Assembly (NCBI GenBank): GCA_013407085.1
Contig: JACCGJ010001316.1
Span: 105,921 to 169,920, forward strand
Source of the DNA: Atriophallophorus winterbourni
Lineage: Eukaryota > Platyhelminthes > Trematoda > Plagiorchiida > Microphallidae
Direction: 5' to 3'
DNA: 64,000 bases
Position 1 is the first letter of the stretch. Each line of letters starts with the position of its first letter. The position numbers and the translations under genes are program-made. The notes under the pieces are model-generated. The model searched no databases. It was not told where the DNA came from and saw only the letters and a program-made list of their open reading frames with translations. Positions 1 through 13,300 of this stretch are shown piece after piece.

Positions 1-48
1 AAACATGTGTTTGGACACATGTAATTGAACAGGTTGGTCGTAACAGCC
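1..48 (+). repeat. Fragment of the hammerhead-associated repeat family at the window edge
   Basis: The stretch around 15-45 (catgtaattgaacaggttgg) closely resembles 58003-58030, which lies just beside the hammerhead-bearing repeat at 57.7-58.1 kb. It abuts LINE coding sequence at about position 48, so this looks like a repeat-repeat junction. Only the edge is visible, so extent and orientation are uncertain. Confidence 0.35.
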
Positions 49-454
49 TTATCCAGCAGTGGTGCGTTGCAATTAGGAAGTCGACCATTAGGCAGACCGC
101 ACTTGCGGTACAAAGATGTTTGCAAAAGAGATATGAAGGCTCTTGACATTGACCCCGCGAGCTGGGAAGAACTTGCTATTGACCGCTTGCTTTGGAGGCA
201 TTGTTTAAAGCGTCGTCTGCAAGCTGTGGATGAGCAGATACAGCTCTTGGCTGCTGAACGCAGATCACGCCGCCGGCGTGCAATTGATGCAATACAACAG
301 AGTTCTGCCTATCGTTGCAAGCGCTGCGGGAGAGATTGTTCCTCCCAAATCGGACTGTTTAGTCATTCAAAAAGCTGTAAAACATGAAATTCACGCGATT
401 GTGATGTACATCCATGGTCGACATCGACCGACGGAGGCCAACGATTATGTCTGA
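49..454 (+). mobile_element. LINE 3' end: C-terminal zinc-finger tail of an RTE-like non-LTR retrotransposon
   Basis: The open frame encodes the tail that follows reverse transcriptase in many animal LINEs. A GRPHLRYKDVCKRDMKAL block is followed by a W-x2-LA-x-DR-x-LWR helix, a basic stretch, and a C2HC-type finger (CKRCGRDC, then H and C in IGLFSHSKSC). Homologous copies lie on the minus strand at 27.4 kb and 55.84 kb. The 3' end (tcgacatcgaccgacggagg, near 418-440) is the reverse complement of the left end of those copies. Only the last 400 bases are present, so the copy is 5'-truncated. Confidence 0.8.
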
Positions 455-1189
455 AAATGTTAATAGCTATGGGGAATTATAATGAATTTTTGAGGCTTAC
501 TTTGACGTGACATTTCAACCTACGGATTTGAACTGATTTCGTCGGAACCTGTAACGGTTCAAGTTCCTTGGGTTCAATCAAATGTGATGATCTTGACAAC
601 CTTTATATTTTCGTGCAGGATGTATAATAAGTATCTATGGCAATCATTGCTTAAACTTTCGTGGATTGAAAGGTAAATTCCGTTTTTTGATATAAAATTC
701 AATTGGTTCTCTCACACAATTGAAAAAAACACTTAGCTCACTCAACAAAATTTTCTATTTTGCAGTGAAACTGAAAATATTAGTTGCGCTTTATAACCCC
801 TTTGATCTTTATCAATTAAACATTTATTCTAGGATGTCTAAATGAATCTTGGCTATCGAGCAGCTTTAAATTTTGAATTTCAACTAGAACGGGATTAAAC
901 ATGGAAAAAAAAATTTCAGCCAAATAATTATTACAAGTAGTTCTATTCGGGGTTGAAGTATACAAAGACAAAAATAAATTCACAGTCTTTGGTATGAGTA
1001 AACATCATCTGATGTATGTCAACGAGTTCTAAACCGTTACAAGACACGAATCTTGATTGGACGATTGTAAGGTGTATGTGTGTGTGATGAACAATTATGT
1101 CAATAGGGATATTCAGTAAGACATTTAATTCACTATTAATTTGTTTCATTTTATAACCGAACTATGTCAATCTACGAATTGAAACTTAC
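455..1189. other. Non-coding stretch, nothing recognised
   Basis: AT-rich DNA with no supported exon or repeat on either strand. It lies beyond the last RGS22-like exon, so it may be a further intron or the 3' flank of that gene. Confidence 0.5.
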
Positions 1190-1303
1190 CGCATCACACT
1201 TTTGCGTCGTACAGTTAATTGGCCATCCTCAATTTCAATCAGAAAATCCTGCGGAGAATTCGGTTTCGGAAATTCCTTCTCAAAAACATCCTCGTGAAAC
1301 AAC
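1190..1303 (-). CDS. Putative downstream exon, possibly the C-terminal extension of RGS22
   Basis: Well-formed splice sites: AT-rich tract ending in tttag, and GTAAGT donor. The 114-nt frame reads LFHEDVFEKEFPKPNSPQDF then LIEIEDGQLTVRRKSVM, starting and ending in phase 2. No family is recognised. Its place just downstream on the same strand suggests an additional RGS22 exon, but this is inference. Confidence 0.4.
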
Positions 1304-4300
1304 CTAAATTTTTTTGTTAAGATATATACTGCCATAAGTATTAAACGCAACCACGTTGTAATATATTCGTTGTTTAAATAGCAAAATTATGTGCGAACGC
1401 ATGTAACCCAAGTCACCACAAAATACTAATCATTAATAAACGATTTGTAAGTTGATCATCGCTGTTGTCTATTATAAGCTCAATTAAATGTGATGCGAGA
1501 ATTTCAATTTCATGTAACACCTTAGTAATGTTCAATTTCTAGATAGACAGGTCTCAATTTCTTGACCTATCCGCGCCAAACCGCTTGGAGAATGAGAAAT
1601 GATGAGGTGACCAATAATAAAGATACTCAAACTGAGTAAATAATAAATTTAAATCTGAATTTGATTTGAATAGCAACAGCAGATTTTTTCACTTTCAATT
1701 TGCACTTAATCCTTATAATCTCAAAATGTACCAAGATTTGACGATAAACTTTCGTGTTTGTCGAAGAGAATGAAGATGTATCTTCATATATCGTTAAAAA
1801 TTTACCGGGATTTATGGTTTAACAAAGGTTTTTGTCTCAGCATTAATTGGGCATTAATTAATTTGTCTAACGATTGCCTGAAGTTGCTGACCGATTGAAT
1901 AAACTTCCGAATGTTCGACAATTTTATTTATAAACGAGACTACCTAGCTGATGATGATGTTTTATGGATCTTTATCTACTATCGATTGAACAGTACATGG
2001 TTGCCAAGTTTTTTGACTGCGAAGCGGTGAACTTGCAGTCATTCTTGAACATTCAGGTCCAAAGTAAATGACTAAATTCATCATGATTATATATGAGTTT
2101 TCTTCACAAAACTTATGCCTAAATATTTTCCGAGGTCTTCGAGCTATTTCTCGTGAAATATTGCGAGATTCTCATTTATTTCCAATGTGACCAATCAAAA
2201 TGCAATACAGCATGGACTAAACAAAATTATTTTATAACACATTATTGGTTAAAACATATTCATATAGAATTGCAACTTGTAATTGAATGTTGTCAGTTAA
2301 TTATGTAATAGTCCCAAACTTTCCTGTAAAAACCAAACGCATCTTCTTTCAAAAACTCAAGCCACAATGGCTGAAGGAAATCCAAACAGAAGCGTTCCAA
2401 TTCCGCAAAAATATTCACAGATACCTTGGCATCAGCTGCTTTCAGATTCTCCGTAATTTGGTCTCTCAACTGGAGTGGAACAGCTGAAATTTATTCATGT
2501 TTTCAGATTCCAATTAAAAATTAGTTGCATATATGCTTATAACTAAACAACCCACTACTATGTATTTGAAAATATTAGATACCTATAAGGAGTCCATAAT
2601 CATGAAAATAATGTTTGCAATGAATCGGTTATAGCAAGTTTCGCTTCTGAACACAGAAGCTTCGTCAGACCCAGGGTGTCGGTACGAACAGTGTTCAGGT
2701 TAAAATGGCATTTTCTTGACCAATCATAAGAAGCTTCTGTGTTCAGAAGCGAAACGTTACCCAAAACTTGCTATAACTGATTCATTGCAAACCCACAAAT
2801 ATATTTGCATGAAAAATATTCTCCGTTAATCTTTTTTTACTACGCAACTTTAATCTGGATTGAAAATATATCCGAGTACGTCAAGGTGAATATTTATTCT
2901 CGAAAAGTTGATTTCTCTGACTTTTGTATGATCTGTCCGCATATAGCTTAATACACTCCAGCTAAAACAGCTAAATTTCAATTTGCAAATGAGGATTTAT
3001 CCTCGAAATCGCAAATAAATGGGTTTAGCGCAAAAAAGTCAGAACGGCATTCGAATATCAGGTTACGAATACGCATACCTGATGAGCGGCAATAACCGCG
3101 AAACCGGTCGTGTGCTTCCGTCCTGCTTTTCGAACGTCATATACTACTTAATAATATAAATCTGGCTTTAAACAAAAACTCCCATCATGCTGTTATTGGA
3201 ATGTTGCAAAAATATTCCAAATAGTTACCGGTGCTACATTGCACCAACTGTGGGACTTAGATTAGTCCCCATATGAAAAAGCTTAATTTCAATTTGCAAA
3301 TGAGGATTTATCCTTGAAATCGCACACTCCAGCTTACTTTAATTTGTGAGCATTTGCTTTCTTGATAAATTTATTTTCAATAGGGCAAAAATAAACCGCA
3401 ACCACACCATTGGTTTCAGTCAAAACTGCATTAGCGAAGAAGGTTCAAGTTTTAACTCCGGAGAGTATTTGGGATCCGAGATATACACTCGAGTGTGAAA
3501 TGTTGGTTTACAGTAAATTGGAAACAAATATGTTTACATGTAGTGCAATTTTATACTATCCAATGGTAGAACGAATCACATTAATCCCAGAACGAAAATT
3601 TTAGTGGATGTCTGGTTGTTGATTATATAGTTGACGGAGATGGCAGTAATCGTCTTCGCAACCCAAGTTAAATTGTCCATGTGCTTCTAAAGTCTGAATC
3701 CATTTGACAGTGCGGCCTAATAACCAGCAACTGATATATCAAAACTGCAAAAGATTTTCAGAAGTATTTCGCCCCGCTAGTAATTTCAAATTATCAAAAC
3801 TCGCGATTATTTATCACGTATTCAGATCATCTTTCAAATCTTTCGTGTGAACCGCAATCAATCAGAATGATCAGCGACTGTAAAATTTTATGAACTTTAT
3901 TTGATTGTTTTTTTCGAAATCATATGCATTCAATGGATGAGTTGCCCATGAAGTGTTTAGATCGCGCTACATATAAGCTGATTCTGATTTAAAATCAAGC
4001 ACCATTCTCTACCTGTAGCACAATTTGATTTGATCTATCACTATTTGACTAATCTGTATTCCCGTCCAACTAGCTAAGAACGATTTGATTTAGGTTGCAT
4101 TCGCTTGTTCGAAAACGTGTAATCAAGTTGCAAGAGACGTCCTCAACCACAAACATGAAAAAATATGAAAAGTTGAAACGTTTTATATTCGGTCGTCACA
4201 ATCAGTGATACATCTATCAGAGTTCTATATCATAATCAAGAGTTTAAAAGTCAAGAAACGAAAAGGTACACACTTGTTTGTGACCACGAGTCGGATACGG

Positions 4301-7300
4301 TTGGAAAATTTAAACATGCAAATTTTAGATGAGCGAAAATATGAAGCAAGTGGTAAAACGGTTGAGCCTTAGTGGTCTTGATGAAAGCTTACTGAGCTAT
4401 TATTTAACCAAACATTGTTGTAAACTAGAGCTTACCAACACTCCATTCTGAATTTTCTTGTAAAAATAAGTTCACGATGGTCTTGGCTCGTCTGTTGCGA
4501 GTGCAAATATTGCCTACGTGGCTGTAAAATTGCTTCACAAAGTCGTCGATGGCTTGCAGTAAGCCAAGCAAACAATTGCAGTTCTTTTGACCATGCCTGG
4601 TTGAGGTGAAATTAGCAATAGTTGAAATTATTGAAATCCGTATACAACAATTCCAAAATTTTTGCATTTCATTTTACAGCTGTACATTTATGTTTACTTT
4701 TCGTTTATCGACCTTTTAAACACTGACAATTTAACTGTTAGACCATTTCTGTAAGTTCCGAACAGATGCATGTTACGGATGAATTATTTACATGAAAATT
4801 AAACGTTTTGTTCCGATAATTTTTTAATGTTGAATTTTCTCTACAACTCTATATTTGATTTTGCTTACCGAGTTGTTTAACTTTAAGGCATATGCTTGAT
4901 GAGATATTACCAAATGTTTTTCGGATATCCTACCGTTAACCCTCATCATCATGTGCATCAGTGTTCATTTGAATAAGTAGGTTGATTTTAGCACTTATAC
5001 AGTAAATGCTTCAGAATTCAAACTTTCCCTGTAGCCGCTCCACTGTTAGTAAGCATGTAGATCTTGATCGTATCATGTTTACTGGAATCGGTGAAACGGG
5101 TCGTTTATTGGTGTGTGATGGAAAAGATGCAAATAAGGACATAATGTCAAAAACAAGATAATGCTTGAGAGCCGCGTTTAAATAGGGTTTGTACAAATAA
5201 ACACGGTGTTCAAATACAGAAGCGCTCATGGCGCTCATATACGACCAATTTAGAGGGTTGCTCACATCCCATGAACAAACACATCACAACGGGCTTCTGG
5301 CTGTTTGTCGTCGTCAGGTTGAGACAGCAAAGATTAGGTTTAGTAAGCCTTGAAGACGTGAAAAGTTGTAAAAGAAGTAATATTTGGAAGTCTCTGTTAA
5401 ATGTTTTTGTGTTTGAACAACGTGGTTCAGTGAAAGAATCTTATTTAACAAAGGCCATCAATTAATTCTTATTACTTTCCATTGATTGAATGCTCACTAA
5501 AATTAATCTTATTCTTTCATTTACTCACACAAGCGGTCAGAAACAGGTTTGGGTGTGTAATTGAGGGGGATGTAAGCATAACTATAAATATATTGTTCGA
5601 ATCCTAGAGGTACACAAAAATCCAACAATATTTACAACCACGAGCGAAATGTTTTACTCAACATGAAGCTATCTTACCGACGATAACTGACCCATATTAT
5701 GACTGATTTGTATATTATCATAATCTGAGTTGCGACAGTGTGTAAGCATTGAAAACCATAACTCTCAATTCACGTTCCGATTAATTTAATAGGAGGAACA
5801 GAACAACATAAGGATATTTGAAATTAACCTACCCTTATTTCGCCGACTCCTATTAGGACATTAATAAATTTCGCGACTTCCATTATTCGATTATTTGAAT
5901 CTGCCATTGCACTTGGGAAATGTTGTATGGCTGAACGCAATAAACTCTGGCCGATTTTTGAATAAATATTGGTTCTCAATTGAGTGAACAAGAAATCATG
6001 TTTGCTGCGTTTACCAGAATGCAAGTTGTGTAATATAAAAGACTAAATCACGGGGCGCGAAAATTGTCGAAATTATGCTTTGCAATTTTTTATACGTTGC
6101 CAAATTGGTGACCTTGCGAACTCGACGCCAGTGAGGTCACAACCAACCCGACAGAGACGGCAAGTTGCGACCTATCAGCGGGGTAAATTGCACTGCAATC
6201 TGGATTACATAACCTTCGCAGTTGGTCTTTATTGAAAAAATAATCTAAGCATTGTTCTAAATCATTGTTCTGTTCTATAGAATAGCGATGACGGAATTTA
6301 AAATGAATATAATTGCTTAGGTCAGAAATGACCCCGAACTACTGTCACATAAGATTGGCATAACGAATTACGATGGTCAATATGCGGAACTACAGATTAA
6401 AAAATTGAGACATTAGGGAAATGGTTACAAAGTAATAATTTTGTCGTTGCTCATATCCTCTAAATTATATTTCTCTATTGATATCTCATTGATTACCAAA
6501 AATCTGCAAACAAGGATTATTCATCCCCATAAACTATTCAAATGTTGTCTGAAAAGTTTGGTCAATCAATCAATAGATTGTGTTTCCAACGGGATTTTTC
6601 TCACTTAAAATAATACTTATTCGGAGAGATTCGTTCTTGTTAGCCTCCTTCGATCGATGTCGACCAAGGCTTTACATCGGAAGCGCATGACGGTTTTATG
6701 CTCCACAGCATTTCGAACGAATAAACAGTCGGATTCTGAAGACAACTATCCTTCACGCAGCGCTCATATATTCGTAGAATAGGATTGCAAATAGTACTAA
6801 TAAATTATCTTTAGAGAGCCTTGTCACAGTGAGTGAGGTTGACACTGACTCAGTGAGAGCAGCTGCTCGCTAATCATTTTACAGCTCAGAGATTTTGATA
6901 ATGCTATCCGCATTGATAAGTTCGAAACTGGCAGTACAGTGGTTCAAGGGTGGTACGTACATAAAACGACTGATCTCATTGATTGTTGATCTATTACAAA
7001 ATCAGTAAAATATACTCGATTGACTGACCTCTTCAAATAAAATTGGAATGACCCTCCGGCCGCTGCATCGTGTTGCAGACAATCTAATGATAACCATTTC
7101 AATTGGTCACGATTCTTCATATTTTCTCTTGCGCTTTTGAAGTGACTCGGCTTGATTCGCGGTGTAAGCTCTGTGTAGTACAATTCTTGTTCCATAGTAA
7201 AACACACACTTCTTTCAGTTTCTGTAGTACATTGTTGTTGGCACTGGAATTGATCACCATTTAGCTCAGAGAAACAAAGGTTCAACGTTTCCCACTTTGA

Positions 7301-10300
7301 CGCAGGCTTACAGTTTAAACCCAACAAGTGTTCTAATTTGCAGGGATTAAACCATGAAGATTCATTGTTAATCAGAGATAAGACACCACTGCTAAATCTC
7401 GAATGATAGCTGTGCGTTTCTTTGTCATTTGTACAATAAGTTGAATCGAACTGTTTCAAATTTTGAGTGCAAATTTGATAATCGACTAGTTCTTCGGAAT
7501 TATTAGCATCTTGGAAATCATCTGGCGGTTTTTTGAACGACTTTGTTTCCTGCTCAACAGCATAAATCCCTTGTTGTTGCGAGGAAAATTTAGCATCCAT
7601 TGAGATATGAGTTGCGTCAAGTTCACCGGTTTTGTTGAAATTTCGGATAAAAGACTCATGCCATTTCGGCTGAAAATCAAATACGGAAATGTCCTTATTC
7701 GAAGATCTGATTTCCCAATGGAGTAACCAGCATGGTAGCCAGTAGTATTTGATGTAGTATAATGCATCATTTTGAACGGTATGCCAGAGTTTATCACCGA
7801 GATGTTGCGCAGAATTTCTAATCGGATCTGGTTGCATCGGATGGATGCATTGTGAAATAACATCGATAGCCAAGCGCAAATGACAACTCGTGGTCAGATT
7901 CAATTTGAGGCGATACCGTTTTTCCAAATCGCTGAGAATCAATAAAATATAGATTTCATGAGTTATGGTGAAAAAAGCAAATAGCTGTAAATTACCATAA
8001 GATATATGTATGAAAGTTAAACAATTCGTTAGTTCAATATTTGAATCTATGTGCTTCAAAGTAGGAGCAAAATTAATTCCAATTGTGACATCGAGAGAGG
8101 AAATTTCGACCGAAAATATATGTTTGGGTAATTTGTTTTTCCAAGCTTATGTGTAATAAGGATTCAGTAAGGGATTTTAGTAAACCTAGGCCAGCACGTT
8201 ATTATTCACCCTGAGAAATCGGGAATGTGGAATTTGAAGGGTCGGGATACTGGAACAATTTTTAAAGAGGTGCCTGAGTGGGTGGGACCTCGTATGGATT
8301 ATTCCGTATGTCAGGATTAGGTCAGCTCGAATGCGTCTGCGCTCGATGGTGCACAATCCAAGTCAAGTAAATCGCTTCTCCAAGGGTAGATTATTCAAGC
8401 AAGTAACCATTTAGTTGCTTTATGATAAATCATCTCGAGATATCTTTTTGTAGATGTGTTCACTTAATCAAAGTTAGTCAAATTACGTTTATTGATATGG
8501 AAAAATCATAGATAAGAAATGGACATTTTAAAATGTCCAGACTTTGTTAATATCAGTTATTGGAAAATAGCATTGTATCTAACAATGCACGTTATTCAAA
8601 TCTGAGCAATAATCTTTAAATTAATCCAGCTGTTAGATGCAGACAAATAAACAAATTAGGAACGCTTGTTAAAATCTGGATTTTTCTTCAGAATTAGTGA
8701 AACATGTATGATATTTTTATTTTGTTATAAATGATGGTTGAACGCATTTCATACTTATCGAACGTTCTAATTAACATAAATTGTAATCCATTAAATTTAG
8801 AATACTTTGAGAACAAGTATTTAATAATTACCGCGCAATGCTGACAATGAAACCCATAATGCTTATTTTCGGAACTCATTGTTTATAATAGTCTGCTTTC
8901 TTTTAGTATACAAAGAATTTGGTCTAAACATCTTGGAAAAATTTAACGCTCATGTGGGATTGTCTGCAGCACATCACATAATCACGGGTTAAGTTTACAG
9001 GAACGATTGATCAAGGAATCCGGAGTTCTAATGAAGAAGAGAAATCATGACCAATCGATATGCCTCACATATCCTCAAATCCATTTTTTAAATAAATTTC
9101 ATAAAAAAGACCTTTGCAATCAACGAGGAAAAAAGTCCAGCTTGTATACTGACTACACCATTTTAAACAACTACTATAGATGAAGTGTGAATCCACATTG
9201 AAGTATTTTCTAAAACTATATTTACTTATAATATTGAGTTTTGAATAATAGTGTTTTGTTGGATTGTGTCAATATTGGTTTATCGGGTATTAAATCATAT
9301 AATATAGAGCTCGTCAAAATGATTTTTAGGAAACTTAAAATCAGGGAACAATTTTACAAAAGCTTTCAACACAAAAGATGACATTTGATCTATCGAAAAT
9401 GACCTGTGCTCACGTCAGCCACGTTGGAATAACTGGGTTGTGCGGAATTTTGCACATGTTTCGAAGGATATAGTACTAATAAGTAGTTACGAGAGCGACA
9501 ACAGTTCTCCGAAATTCCTCATACGTTAAATATACGTTTTGAGGAAACACAAAAATTGCGCTACATCAGAACTGAATTTGTGAAAATTCACACACAGAGT
9601 TTGATGGAAATAAACTTGAACCGTTTTGCACAGAACTGATATATTCAGATTGGCTCACCTTACAAATTAAGACAATCAGACAGAAATAAGTTCAATTCGA
9701 AAATACATAAATTAATGCATTCGTATTAGGATTTGTTTATTCCTCGCACAAAATAATCGCATTTAATACTTTTCGGGTCTAAAGATATTTAGTTTATTCA
9801 ACTAGCGTTGATCGTTTTTGAATAAATTATTAGATAATATAAAATTGCAAGTACTGTCATTATCACAACTGAGAAATAGAGTATTTTCGTTTTTCATACA
9901 TATATCACACAACTAGAATAATCTGAAATATGTCACATTAAAATAAGCTCTTCAGAATATATCTAAGATGGAATTTAATGGAGAATATGCGTACTGAAAT
10001 TCGGTGGCACTTAAAGAAACGTACAAAACTTAAAAGTAGTACAATTCATTTTTGTCTGAATGATCATCGAATGACGATTCAAAAAGTTTGAACAAAAACT
10101 ACAATTGTTCGATATTATTTGCGCTTTTCATGGCAGTTATGGCTGTAGAAACTTATTTCTATTCATATGTTGCGTGATGGACCAGCTTGAAATAAATTTA
10201 AAAAAGACTATTAAGTACAGCTGGTCTAGAATATGGACCGGCATCAAAATATTAATGCAACTCCAAATCTTCTGCTGCATTCAAAAATATATACAAATAT

Positions 10301-13300
10301 ATATACATACAGTGGAACCCGGGTACAACGAATCGCTGGGGAGAGAGTAAAATGTTCGTTAAAAGCGGAGTTCGTTGTAAGTAAAACGCATTGTCAGACA
10401 TGTGATTTTGCCGCCGTTTTTCTGTACACGTGTAAACAAGTGAAGATGGTCTTACCTTTGTGTGTTTCTGCATTCGTGTAATCCATTTGATGATTGGATA
10501 ATGTCACAGCATACAGATCACAACATTAAATACAAGTTCATGTTAATAATAGTAAATGTATTCTAAAACAAAGTAGTAAAAACATCTTTCACACACTGAT
10601 AGTCCAATCTCACGCTTTCATGAAGTAGATGGCTATGCTATTTTGTTTAAATTTTGACTTCGCCACCGCCTCGATTTCTCTCTCCACAAATTCAAGTTCT
10701 CTTTCGACGTCTCTTCCTTCTATCCTAAAAATCTCATGCAGAGATCAAGAGCACTCCTGGCATCTTTCACAGACGGAGCTACCAGTCACAGAAAATTCAC
10801 GTGATTTTCTTGTGCGTGCGTGCGAGTCAGTTAGCACACTGTAGGCTAGGCTACCTGTGTCTCGCCAAGCTGTGTGTCAGTTCTATTCTTAGCGCACTGC
10901 AGGCCACTCTTGACGGAGCGTTGTGTGTTAAAGGCAAGACAAAGCGAGTTCGTTGTATGTATGAACTTTATTGAACAAACATAGCTGTCGGGAACGTGTA
11001 CAGTGTTCGTAAAAGGCGAGATTCGTAACGAACAGATTCGTTGTACTAATGTTTTAAATAGACTTACAAAGAAGGAATTTATTTGGGAAATCATGATGTG
11101 TTCGTCCAACCCAAGAATTCGTTGTAAACGAGTTCGTTGTAGGTGGGTTCCACTGTATNNNNNNNNNNNNNNNNNNNNNNNNNNNNNNNNNNNNNNNNNN
11201 NNNNNNNNNNNNNNNNNNNNNNNNNNNNNNNNNNNNNNNNNNNNNNNNNNNNNNNNNNNNNNNNNNNNNNNNNNNNNNNNNNNNNNNNNNNNNNNNNNNN
11301 NNNNNNNNNNNNNNNNNNNNNNNNNNNNNNNNNNNNNNNNNNNNNNNNNNNNNNNNNNNNNNNNNNNNNNNNNNNNNNNNNNNNNNNNNNNNNNNNNNNN
11401 NNNNNNNNNNNNNNNNNNNNNNNNNNNNNNNNNNNNNNNNNNNNNNNNNNNNNNNNNNNNNNNNNNNNNNNNNNNNNNNNNNNNNNNNNNNNNNNNNNNN
11501 NNNNNNNNNNNNNNNNNNNNNNNNNNNNNNNNNNNNNNNNNNNNNNNNNNNNNNNNNNNNNNNNNNNNNNNNNNNNNNNNNNNNNNNNNNNNNNNNNNNN
11601 NNNNNNNNNNNNNNNNNNNNNNNNNNNNNNNNNNNNNNNNNNNNNNNNNNNNNNNNNNNNNNNNNNNNNNNNNNNNNNNNNNNNNNNNNNNNNNNNNNNN
11701 NNNNNNNNNNNNNNNNNNNNNNNNNNNNNNNNNNNNNNNNNNNNNNNNNNNNNNNNNNNNNNNNNNNNNNNNNNNNNNNNNNNNNNNNNNNNNNNNNNNN
11801 NNNNNNNNNNNNNNNNNNNNNNNNNNNNNNNNNNNNNNNNNNNNNNNNNNNNNNNNNNNNNNNNNNNNNNNNNNNNNNNNNNNNNNNNNNNNNNNNNNNN
11901 NNNNNNNNNNNNNNNNNNNNNNNNNNNNNNNNNNNNNNNNNNNNNNNNNNNNNNNNNNNNNNNNNNNNNNNNNNNNNNNNNNNNNNNNNNNNNNNNNNNN
12001 NNNNNNNNNNNNNNNNNNNNNNNNNNNNNNNNNNNNNNNNNNNNNNNNNNNNNNNNNNNNNNNNNNNNNNNNNNNNNNNNNNNNNNNNNNNNNNNNNNNN
12101 NNNNNNNNNNNNNNNNNNNNNNNNNNNNNNNNNNNNNNNNNNNNNNNNNNNNNNNNNNTATTCACACATTCGCTCACTTGTGACACTCTTTGCATTCGGT
12201 GAATACGCGAGTTGAGTGACAGTTGCGTTATCTCTGACCACACGGGCTGGGCCAACAGTAGTGCAGTACAGACATAACACCCTACATTTGTTTGAACATA
12301 AATTCAAGTAGGTTATCTAAATTGCTTCACTGCACCAAAACGTTGACCTGCCAGCTCGCAGACGCGGTCTCGATCAACCTTAAATTCTTGACCTTGTCTT
12401 AACGCCTGAAGCAACCGCGGGAGAGGATATACAATACCTGGCACCGCTGGGACAGAGTGACCATGTGGTGCTCGTCTTTGATTATGTATGTAATGCGGAA
12501 CGATTGAGAGAACAAACAAAATTCTTCAGAAAAATACAATTTCAATCCTTAAATATCAGTCTCCAGGATGCACACGCTCAGGAGTTTGATTTCAGGGATT
12601 CGGGTTAATATTACACTACATGTCTAAATTATCTAAATTCGAATATTGATTAGAACTCTATTTTATACCACACAAATGCAACCACAACTACCAGTTTGTT
12701 ATCCGTAGTAGAACTTATAAATGTTTAGCTATAAAGATAGAGTCCTAGGCAGCTCATAAGAATTTTGGCACGGAAGCAACTTGGAAGCGATTCTGTAATA
12801 TACGGAATCACGTCACGACTCTTGTAAGAGAAGATCGCATGCAGTTCCAATGGATTTTGCTTAAGAGAACGGAACAGAATCCTAAGCTTCTCAACAAGAT
12901 GATCGATCAAGAATCAAACCAGGAGTATTCTCTGTACAACCCCTCTACCCAACATACCGCCGATGCTTCAGCAACGTCTTACTCATTTTGTCTTCAATCT
13001 TAAGTGTTGTATCATCATATCAAGTATTAAGAAATTGGTAACGTTTGGAATTATTAAGAGAAATTGCTGTCAATGAATATATGGTTTGGCGGAAATTTTG
13101 TCAACTAAACAAAATTATCCCGAACATACAACGCATGTGTCGCATTGCTTTGACTGCTCCTCTCACGCGCTTATTCAATCTCAGCCTGCAATGAGGAAAA
13201 TTACTACCGCATTGGAAAGCAGGGATGACAACTTTCATTTATAAAGGCGATAGCTGTTCAGACACAGCAAACCATAGACGGGTAACACTACCTCCGGTGA

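Noticed and set aside
5590..5605. tgttcgaatccta resembling a tRNA B box
   Set aside because: No A box or cloverleaf around it. No tRNA or rRNA gene was found anywhere in the window.
7486..7863. 125-codon minus frame inside the large RGS22-like exon
   Set aside because: Another frame of the same exon; no family and no splice support.
10846..12307. Long open frames on both strands across 11.0-12.3 kb
   Set aside because: They only cross the 1000-N gap; real sequence at their ends is MITE or non-coding.
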